This document shows, in pieces, positions 1 to 8,700 of a stretch of DNA of 20,567 nt. Source of the stretch: Plakobranchus ocellatus (taxonomy: Eukaryota > Mollusca > Gastropoda > Plakobranchidae). Below the pieces are notes generated by a model. That model was not told where the DNA came from. It worked only from the letters and a program-made list of their open reading frames with translations, and did no database searches. The stretch is taken from NCBI GenBank assembly GCA_019648995.1, contig BLXT01004580.1, positions 1,257,333-1,277,899 of the forward strand, read 5' to 3'. The position numbers and the translations under genes were made by a program. Each line of letters begins with the position of its first letter. The stretch's first letter is position 1.

Positions 1-324
1 TGGTATAAATCATTGATTTGATATTTCTTGACTGGCATTATCTAACTTATTTTCTGGTGTAGTGTATGCACATGCCTTAGTGATATGTGTAAAATGTATC
101 CTGGCAAGCTCTTCCTTAAATGATATCAACTGCAAAACTTTCTAAACATTTGTCAAAGAAATTCTATGTGAAATGATAAATATTGTGAATATAGCATGTT
201 TAATATAAAATCATCTCACATTGCAAAATGTCTTGTTTTCTAGTGGCATCCCATGTGTGGAAAAAATGAACCTTAAATTTCCTTTCAGTTGGGCCTTTTA
301 TTGTGTTTTGCATTTTCTTTGCAG
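1..324. other. Intron upstream of the first visible snurportin exon
   Basis: AT-rich sequence with no open frame resembling snurportin. It ends in a pyrimidine-rich run and the acceptor TTTGCAG at 318-324. It is inferred to be intron because the exon that follows starts in mid-protein. The exons for the importin-beta-binding region and most of the cap-binding domain must lie left of the window. Confidence 0.6.
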
Positions 325-402
325 TATGTTTTCATAGGTTTGCCAAGCTTCAGATGTACACAAGAAGACATTTCATCCGCTGTGGAGGCTGCAACATTTG
401 AG
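325..402 (+). CDS. SNUPN: Snurportin-1, internal exon (cap-binding domain, partial gene)
   Basis: This exon reads YVFIGLPSF, then CTQEDI, and ends in TFE, 26 codons in phase 0. It matches the snurportin segment that in vertebrates has the pattern F-V/I-G-L-x-x-F-x-C-T, near the end of the m3G-cap-binding domain. Snurportin-1 binds the trimethylguanosine cap of U snRNPs in the cytoplasm and hands them to importin-beta for nuclear import. The acceptor is TTTGCAG at 318-324 and the donor is GAG|GTTGAT at 402/403. An apparent ATG at 289 lies in the intron and is not the start, since the family resemblance begins only at 325. The exon joins the one at 919 without a phase change. Identification rests mainly on the next exon. 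Confidence 0.82.
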
Positions 403-918
403 GTTGATGCATCTTCATTCAGAAAGCTAGATGATTTATTAATGTTTGATTTAGATTTAATTTTTGTGATGAAAACTGCAATATTTTATCGTTGTTTTTT
501 TAAACATTTGACATGACAAACACATTTTGGTAATTTGATCAGGTTTTAAAAAAGTGTAGAAAAAAATGAATGTGTGTAATATAATTTCTTTTAACCTGAA
601 CTTGTGCTTTGTATTACAAATTAAATGAAAGCACACAAAAGTAGTATAAATGAGTCTCTAGTTTGTTTCAGGCAAATATATATAAATTGACACTATTTTG
701 TTATTGAGAGTTGCAATCATTGATTGATTGAAAATATTTGTGTGTTGCAAATTCAAACTCTTTTGTGAGAGACCTGTGGGGCGTGCTGCTTTTAATTTTG
801 TCAATGATAATTCTATTTTGTGAGAGTCAAAACGTGACATACCCTCTGATTAACATTTTTAAAATAAAGATTGCTATTTGTAAATAATTGTGATTGTCTC
901 TATACTGTTCTATTCTAG
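403..918 (+). other. Snurportin intron (516 bp)
   Basis: GTTGAT donor at 403 and TATTCTAG acceptor ending at 918. It is AT-rich with short T and A runs. The frames open on either strand (for example 658-840 minus) have biased composition and no family resemblance, so nothing else is called. Confidence 0.7.
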
Positions 919-1092
919 ATAGATGGGGTTTTGTTTTATCACAAAAGGACACATTACAACTTTGGAAGCACACCTCTTGTTGTCTGGCTGAAGCCGTACA
1001 TGTTGGAAGAAATCCTGGGTATCAAAGTCTCCGACCATCAGATGTCACACATGCCAGAGGGGTACACAAACTATGCAAATCATATGAAAAAG
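919..1092 (+). CDS. SNUPN: Snurportin-1, exon encoding the end of the cap-binding domain
   Basis: This is the most diagnostic exon of the gene: 58 codons, phase 0 at both ends. It begins IDGVLFYHKRTHYNFGSTPL and continues with VVWLKPYMLEEILGI. The family signature DG-x-LFYHK-x-THY-x-x-GSTPLV-x-WL-x-PYM is plain, and it forms the last strands of the m3G-cap-binding domain. Together with the preceding exon it restores the continuous family pattern TFE-IDG. The boundaries are TATTCTAG|ATA and AAG|GTGATT. After LGI the sequence (KVSDHQMSHMPEGYTN) diverges from vertebrate proteins, as expected for the linker leading to the poorly conserved C-terminus. No frameshift or stop is seen, so the gene looks intact. 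Confidence 0.93.
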
Positions 1093-1392
1093 GTGATTGA
1101 AAAGTGGTTTTTCCTGCAGCATGATTGCTCTTCTCAATAACTGATTTTTCACTGGAATTTAGGAACATTACGTTAATTTGAATGATTACTGAATTCTATT
1201 TATCAAGATAAAGGAACACATTTTTTTTTCAAGTTTACGAGGAGTTGATTGTTCTTGTATGCACTTTAATTATCAAGAAATCGAATTCAATATGGTTTAG
1301 ATCAACAATGACTTGAAACCTTAAAAGTATTGTCTTTTTTTTTTTTGCAATACATCTTAGATTAAGTTGTCTGCATTGGTTCTCTTTGGTAG
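1093..1392 (+). other. Snurportin intron (300 bp)
   Basis: GTGATT donor and TTTGGTAG acceptor, with T-rich runs near 1220 and 1335. The frame continues open for 15 codons past the donor and stops at 1138-1140. An unspliced product would therefore lose the GR-rich tail. Confidence 0.75.
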
Positions 1393-1617
1393 GTCGAGGA
1401 GGACAAAATAGCATACCAGAAAGAGAAAGAGCTAAAGCTTCAGTCAGGAGTTAGTCCTCAAGGCAGAGGCAGAGGCAGGGGCAGAGGCCATGGTCGGGGA
1501 GGAAAGCATCAGAAAGCAAAAGCCATGGACACATCACAAGAGGGAGATGATTCAGAAGAGCCTGATGAGGCTTTAAGTCAAGCTATTGAAATGGAGCCAT
1601 CAAACCCAGGTTCTTGA
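1393..1617 (+). CDS. SNUPN: Snurportin-1, last coding exon with GR-repeat tail
   Basis: 74 codons and a TGA stop at 1615-1617. The exon starts VEEDKIAYQKEKELKLQSGV, a charged probably helical stretch comparable in place to the lysine/glutamate-rich helix after the cap-binding domain in other snurportins. Next comes a GR-dipeptide block (1462-1503: four GR pairs, then GHGRGG), a basic stretch (KHQKAKA) and an acidic end (GDDSEEPDEALSQAIEMEP). The acceptor is TTTGGTAG|GTC and the phase agrees with the exon at 919. The human protein, as I recall it, has no GR block here. Such blocks are typical of Sm proteins and are targets for arginine methylation. The codons for GR are mixed (GGC AGA, GGC AGG, GGT CGG), which suggests a maintained protein feature, although GGCAGA units could still slip. 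Confidence 0.88.
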   Translation, partial: VEEDKIAYQKEKELKLQSGVSPQGRGRGRGRGHGRGGKHQKAKAMDTSQEGDDSEEPDEALSQAIEMEPSNPGS

Positions 1618-2500
1618 CACTTGCAGCCAGTGTGAAATAACTTTTCCAAAGTCAACAAAAATTTACAGGAGTAAAGAATGTTTTATCGACAGTAAAAGTG
1701 ATGAATGTATCATTTCCACTCTGTATTTATTGTGGCTAGTTCATAAGCCTAAGCTAAAGTTTGGAATGAAACTCAAGAAAGGATATTGGAAGAGATGAAA
1801 GAAAACATAGACATTAATAGTGAAAGAAATTGGTGAAGGAGAGTTGAAGAAAGAGAAAAAAATGCGTTTAGTTTTATTTTATTTTGAAATCAGTCCAAAT
1901 AAGACCGTTTTTTTAATTTCAGTCTTTTTTTTTTTTGTAAATGTCTTTTAATGTAGATTTGATTTTCAGTTTTGCAAAAACACCATAAGGGTCTTTAAAC
2001 ACATGTTTGTTACTGTTTTTGAGCATTGTTCTTCTTTAAGTTTGTGGTAAATGGCATGAGCAAGTTGCTGCGCATATATTATACCTGATTATTATCACCT
2101 CTTGTAATTTCAGTGGCCATTTTTGTAGCATCTTGTTAATATAAAACCATAAGTCATATACCACTGTCTTTTTGAAAAATGGGCTGTTTAGTTGACTAAA
2201 GGTCCTTTTTTTTTTTCTTTTTCTTGGGATCTAAACATATGCTCAATACCAACCCTATAATGTATTAAGTCTTGGTATTTGATGCTTGCAAGTGGCCATT
2301 GGAGAGATGGTTTTCCACCTACTTTGTTGTGCTTTCCTTCTTCAGGAAATGTTGCTTGTAATTAGTAGCTTCTTGCAGAAGTGAGTACATCATTATGAGG
2401 CCAAAAAAAAAAAATTGTTAATTGGATTCCTACACTTGTTTTCACAAGTTTGACGACACAACAGATTTCTTACATGGAAATAAAACAGTATCATTTCTCA
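1618..2500 (+). other. Probable snurportin 3' UTR
   Basis: T- and A-rich sequence without coding resemblance that runs from the stop codon to about 20 nt past the first AATAAA (2479-2484). The exact cleavage point cannot be read from sequence. A 70-codon frame at 1586-1798 overlaps the real C-terminus in another frame and looks spurious. Confidence 0.55.
2479..2484 (+). terminator. Poly(A) signal AATAAA, probable snurportin 3' end
   Basis: First canonical AATAAA after the snurportin stop, 862 nt downstream. A T/G-containing stretch follows at about 2493-2515. A second AATAAA at 2698-2703 is an alternative or back-up site. Confidence 0.5.
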
Positions 2501-5500
2501 TTGATTGGGCTCTGACACCACCTTACTTCAACTCCATTGCTCGAGTTGTAAACTTAGATTCTGTGTCACTCTCAGAGCTCTTGTCATCACAATAACTCTT
2601 CGAGAGATCTATGGGTATGAAGCAACAAAATACATTAATTTGTAAAACCTTGGAAAAAAAAATTAAGTTATACTTGCTTTTACATGGAAATTTATGGAAT
2701 AAAAAAACTTGAATGGGTCAAGTCTCTTGAATATCAATTTTCTTATTATTTTCAACTCTACATATGCTCTGAGACAAATCTAAATGAGCAGTTGTTGCAA
2801 ATAAACGCTTTGAGAAGTAGAGGTTCAAAGAATACTTTCCTTTTTCAACCGCTTTAGAATTGATTGAGTACAAATAGGGTTAAGCTGACCACCGATTGAA
2901 TAAAAAAAAAAATACTTGGCTTGCAAAGCTATATAGACCTAGAGCTTGTAATTATTCTCTTTCTACGCTATCTTGCACCAAATCCCACAAGATGGGCTTT
3001 CCAGCAATGCTAGTTTTTCTGTAGTGACTGCATTTTTTGTCTAGAGGTAGGAAAAATACAGTAATCGTAACACAATGATGGCCAGCAACAGATCTTTGAC
3101 ATTTTTATGGCAGAAATAGCTGTAGACAGTGACAGTGATCATTTACCAGGAAGTTATCAAAGTGTGCATCCAGACAAAGAAACTGGATTACTTGTTGTTG
3201 TGATTGTGGTTATTCCTCTTGTTGTAGTTTTTGTTTGCTTTTAATTTATGAACTTGAGGCCTATATTTTGACTGTTAGGGTCATGTGACAAACTGGGGTT
3301 AAATGCTTTTTTGCTCCATAAACATCATAATCCTTTCTAGATTTCACAATTGATACGTTCATAGAAAGGAACTGCTACATGTGTGATTTGATATGTAAAA
3401 ACATACAACAACTTGTGACTCATTTGGGTTGACCCTAAGACATGTATTTTAAAAATTAATTCCATAACATGTTATATGACAACCCAGACCTGTCAATTTA
3501 TCTTTTCTTATTTCTTAGGCATATCAATATAATGGTAAGTTTTGTATTTAAGGAATGTGATAGAAACACTTGGGCATGTTAAGACTGGAAAGGAAATACA
3601 CGAGATTGAAAAAAAAACCAAGAACAATAACTCAAATACTTTTTTTTGTTAAATCACTATTTATTCACACAAGATCATCATGAAATTTTCATTTTTATGT
3701 GATAAATTGTTTGATGGTATCATCCTCAAAAAATTTGAAGATCTGAACATGACAATGTCAATGTAAGCTCAATTAAAATCCAAAACATCTTTCAACATCA
3801 CGATTCAAAGTGAATGTAAAATTTGACAAATTTGGAATAAAATTTATTACCATGTGTATTTACTGGAATATATGAATTCTTTTCAAAATTAAAATAATTA
3901 TTGCTCAGCGAATAGTCGGTAATACTTTTTGTTTGTAAGGACTTTTACATTAATTTATGGAAAAATCTGTTAAAAACAACAACCATGTAATCTTCACTTT
4001 GCAGGGCTGTGAAAAAGAAAAAGTAAAGGATATTGTAACTAATCAGCAGCGCACAGTGTGAATTAAAAAAAAAAACGCCCACAGTTTTTCAAAATATGTT
4101 GTATTAAACGAATATTCAGCAGTATAAAGGCAAATACTAAAAAGTTTGTGCATAAATATCACAGAAAGATAGCTCAGGTTTATACGAAATTTAATTCAAA
4201 TGTCATTCATCCAAGCAGATAAAAAAAAAAAGTTTAAAAAGAAAGACGAGCATTTATTTATATGTGATTATATTGCAGGCCAAATTTTTCTTGTAAAAGT
4301 ACTGATCAAGAGGTTAATGTAACAATATAACAAGAAAAGGATAAACATTTTGTGCAAGAAAACTTTTTTGGAGGTAAATCCAAAAAAATGATGTATCTGT
4401 AAGTAGCCCAACAACAAAATTTAGTGTCAAAGAGGATGATCTTTTATTGTGCATTTTTGAGGCCTTCATGATCTTTTTAAAATTTTGACAGGTTATAAGC
4501 AGATAATTTTTTTACATTACCAAATGGTGCAGCATTTTAATCAGCAGATAACTTCAAAAACCTAGTGCCTTTGACGTATAAACTATTGAGTAAATCATGG
4601 GTACCATGTTGAATAAGCATTGGATAGGTAATTGTAAACAATGTATAATTTCTAAGTTACAGAATGCACAACCATATTATTCAATTCGTTAGTCATGCAT
4701 AAACATCAATGATGTAACTCTGATGGGTATAAAAATGCTACATCAATATTTTACTGCTTGCATTATACATAAAGAAATCAACTCTTCTCCACACATGGAC
4801 ACAAAAATACCAACGCCCATCAAGAAAATGAAAAGCAAAAATGATTTGATTCATTCTGTTTCAATATTGAATAATACTGAGTTGGATGACATTCAAAGCA
4901 AAATATAAATTTTATTCGCATGTTCTCACAAAAAAAATCAACACAATGATATTTCACTAAGTTCAACAAGATCTATGTTGGCATTCAGGATAGCCTGAAA
5001 TGGTAATTAGAGCTTATAATCATTATTTTTTAAAAATAATATAGAGGTTGTTTTCATTACTGGATGTGTTTACCATACACATTCATATCACTGTCATGAA
5101 GAAAATTATACTCAGGCTAGGTCACAAAAAATACTGCAAATTGGGTTGTTATTGAAGAAATCCTTATTTGGCTTGCTTAAAGAATACAGCACTCCTGTCA
5201 GTCGATATTGGACATGTATTTTTTCAGCTGATTGAGGAAATGCTCTGACTACTGCCATAAAGGCAGTTATGGTTTTGGCAATGATTTGCATGGTATTGCA
5301 TACAATTTTGGCTTAGGAAATTGTTCCAAGGTTAAATGACTTATCATAGATAGGCATATTAAAGTTTGCCTGTCTTTTTCTTCATGTGTTTGTTTTTTAT
5401 TGATAATTTGCAAAAATTAGCTTTCCCTGTTGCACTTACTTTCACAATTTGGTTTGAAACACACAATTTACTATGTTACTCTTAGTTTGGGCCTACTGCC

Positions 5501-5544
5501 TCCAAGTCTAGCACAGGGAAGATCTTTATAAATGTGAAGTGCTC
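2501..5544. other. Intergenic region between two convergent genes
   Basis: About 3 kb of AT-rich sequence between the two gene 3' ends. No recognised protein, tRNA or transposon was found. The only gene-like signals are a 16-nt segment with good splice sites (3519-3534), an acceptor-led short frame (4005-4061) and a small perfect stem at 5251-5267. Open frames such as 4723-4908 plus are AT-biased and look like chance. Confidence 0.6.
2698..2703 (+). terminator. Second AATAAA downstream of snurportin
   Basis: Canonical hexamer followed by an A run. It could serve a longer 3' UTR, but in AT-rich DNA the hexamer also occurs by chance. Confidence 0.3.
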
Positions 5545-5550
5545 TTTATT
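5545..5550 (-). terminator. Poly(A) signal 4 nt after the dynein stop
   Basis: TTTATT on the plus strand is AATAAA on the gene's strand, beginning 5 nt after the last base of the TAG stop. This implies a 3' UTR of only a few tens of nucleotides. Another AATAAA lies about 150 nt further on (5396-5401 in plus coordinates) and could extend it. Confidence 0.55.
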
Positions 5551-5554
5551 CCAC

Positions 5555-5736
5555 CTAAACAGCTGCTAGAGTTAAAGCTGTACGTCTCTGAGCCCAGAGG
5601 GTTGGTGGGTCGAGTGTTGGCAGTGGTACAGTCCACACAATGTTGGCATCACACTGTAGGTCAGAATGCCTAGCACTGTATAATGAACATGGATACAGTT
5701 GGTTCTTCACTGCCACTGGGTCTTTCTGCACTGCGC
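5555..5736 (-). CDS. DNHD1: Dynein heavy chain DNHD1-like, terminal exon
   Basis: 59 residues and a TAG stop. It includes QLYPCSLYSARHSD, then NIVWTVPLP, PPTLWAQRRTALTL and a final AAV. This is the last beta-rich piece of the dynein C-terminal domain, where other heavy chains have Y-x-C-P-x-Y-x-T-x-x-R and later a P-x-x-W-x-x-R-G-V-A-L pattern. The acceptor is ATCTTCCAG|GC at 5737. The two leading bases complete a glycine codon begun by a G from the preceding exon. Confidence 0.85.
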
Positions 5737-8700
5737 CTGGAAGATAAAATAATTTCAAGACTTAGAAAAAAAATGAATAGAAATATAAAGAGAGTAAAAA
5801 GAGCTCAAAATAAAATTAAAACAGATAAAAGGTAGCATATCATGAAAACTTATAATAATATTATAAAGACAGTATTGCTTCAAAGTTGATTACAAAAACA
5901 GATGAAAAAATAAAAGAAAATGGATTTGTCTGATAGTAAGCCTTATCTCTTATGGAATCCAGTTGCAACCCCCCCCACCTTAATAAGGGGGAAAAATCCT
6001 CCAAAAAACCAACCCTAACAAGCAACAAGAAGAAAATAGCCATTTAAAACCTTACAAACAAGATTCATAACGAGAATGAGGACAGAAAAAAAAAAAACCT
6101 CAACAAATCTTTTCTGTGGTAAAAATTGGGTAGCCGTAGTTTAATTTTTTTTAAGGCATTGAAACAAAAGAAACAAAAAAAAACGGACTTCAACTCTTTT
6201 TTCTCAAAACTGTTGTTTGCAAAACCCAACTCACTAGGACTAGTCTCAAGACAACAAACCTTTTTATAATTTTTGAAAAACAAACTTAAATTATACATCT
6301 ATATTTTTCATTTTTTTTTTTTTTAAGCATGCATAAACACACCTCCACATATGGCCAATAGTACTACAAGCTGTAATCTAGATTTGGACCTGTGGCACAA
6401 AGTACAAAAAAACAAACTACTAAAGCTTTATTATTTTCAAAATTCACCAGTTGGAGTGTCAGCAGCTGCACCATCCTCAGATACAGCAAAACGAGGACTT
6501 TTCTTTGGTGCAACACCTTTCACAGGGACTGGTAGGCCATGTGGCTTGACCCACAGTATTGGTAGAGGCTCGTAGTCCTTACAGCAAGTACTCTTGTCAG
6601 CCAACACAGAGTGCAAATTGTCCCACGATGCATTCTTCAACTGCACTCCATCTACAAACACACCATTTTCAGGGGCTGATGAGGGCCTGTAGCTCTCTGG
6701 CATTACCTATGGTGTGTAAAGAATATTAAAAAAAAACCAGCAATGGTTACTCTACCATAGTTATACTCAAAATAATTAAAAATTCATCCTCAAGTAACAG
6801 TGCCACTAGTGCCAGCAGAACTTTTCTGAAAAAGGAAGTTAAATGAAATCATTAATATGGATGGATGGTGCTAAGAAAGTGCCAAGGGGAAATTGGATGC
6901 ATTTGGGAATAGGCCAGTAATGGAACCCATAAGTTTAAGCATTGACACATTCAGTAAATTATACTAAGAGAAATAGATTTATAATGCAGGAGAATACATG
7001 CAATTTATAAATAAAGTAAACTAGATGGCATGGTTGAATTCATATTACTGTAATTCTATGCTATTCACGTTGATCCCCTCCATTTCTTTACTAATAAAAT
7101 CCTTAAAACTGATACAAATATGATTGACCCAGGTTTTATACATATTTATGTGTGGCAATAAACTATTAAACATTTCTTTTGTTGAACCTAGAAAAGATAA
7201 TGTCAGAGAAAAGAAAAGGCGAAAAAAAATATTGGTAATAAACGAAATGGACCTTCAGCTATCTTATGGTGTAATCTAACTGAGATTTAAATCATGCTGG
7301 TACAGGAAATCTATTTACCTGAAACTCCAAACCAACATCAATGACATCTTTGAAGTGGTGCCTGGCATAAGTCTGGGCTGTCACCCTAAATAAACGATCC
7401 GGGCGAAGAAACATGTTCAGAGCAAGTATTGGTGGCTTCTTTTGGAGGCAATCCTTAACATACTGCATCTTCACTGGTAGCTCTTTCAGCCACAACTTCA
7501 AACTTGGGCAGGTGGCAAAAGCTTGAGACACCCAGGCTGTTGGGACCTGGTCATTACACACACTCTCCAGAATATCGGCCATTTTAGAAGTGAGAGATAT
7601 CTTGCCCTGAGATGCCTTATTCAGAACGTTCAGATCAGTCTGTAGTCATAGTTCAATGAACAAATTAAAAGAAAAAAAAAGAAAGTAAGTTTTCAATTAA
7701 TGTGAAGAGCTTCTATTCTTGTACCTAAAGCAATAAACACATAGTTAAAGCAGTTTCATCTCTGACTGAGACAATGACAGTAATAATCAAAGCATGGACA
7801 AGAAAAACACTAAAAGAGGGTAAAAAAAAGACAAATGAAGGTCTATTTCACATCAACCTCACAAGAAATGACACTTCCCACACAATATTAATGAGAGAGA
7901 AATTTCATAAACTGAGGTTATATAAGTTTACAATTCACTTGTGCATATCTTCAGGCAACCAGATCAGTCACAAGTTGTATTTAGGGCACTTTAGGTTAAG
8001 AGCATAATGTATGGCTTACAATTTACATTTTTATTTCATCTACTCTGCTTCTATCAAAAGACATGTGTTTAGAGATGGTACTTTTTGAAAACCTTTTAAA
8101 GTAAATTTAAAACTTTTTAAAAGGCTCTTGTGCAAAGGCATCTACAGCCACTTGAGACTGGTTAAGTGATTAGCTTTGGCTGCCTCTCAAATGTTCATGG
8201 GAAGTTCAGAAACATCAGACCCTGTGCTTTTATAAATTAAAAATTTCAGTATATTATTCTTCTATGAAAAGAATGAACAAAGACGCAGAGATAGAAAAAT
8301 ATACAAGAAAAGAGATGGAAGCAATGCAATGAGACTTTTTCTAAGGCATAACACTACTGCACCTGAATCATCTTCAGCAGCCCTTTGTAGCCAATAGCCT
8401 CTTGGCTAAAAAATCCGTCCATGGGCAAAATCTGAGCTGAGGATATTTCTGGCATTGCTGGACATGTGTCCAGTAGAGCCAGTAGTGATGGGACAACTGT
8501 GCTGGCCAAAGAGGAGGTTGGAGCCCCGCTATGATGCTGAGTGGACAACAGAAGTTCTGGCGCACCTGTAGCCTGGACCAGTTCCTTCAACAAAATCCTG
8601 GTGGGGAAAAAAGATACAAATAAAAAATGCATGAAAAAGATAACAAATATAACCCTCTGATCTATGTAAGTCTATTTTACTTTGGACATGCTGTAGACAT

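Noticed and set aside
289..516. 75-codon frame with an ATG, considered as a small secreted protein
   Set aside because: Its first 12 codons are intron and its middle is the snurportin exon 325-402. Past the donor at 403 it is random intron.
4723..4908. 61-codon plus-strand frame in the intergenic region
   Set aside because: AT-biased codons, no family resemblance, no splice partners. Chance length in AT-rich DNA.
5251..5267. Perfect 6-bp stem (ACTGCC/GGCAGT) with a 5-base loop, considered as an RNA element
   Set aside because: Too short to support an RNA gene; stems of this size are expected by chance in 20 kb.
7292..7582. ATG at 7582 as the start of a 96-residue gene
   Set aside because: The open reading continues upstream to the acceptor at 7640 with dynein-like residues, so it is an internal methionine of a larger exon.
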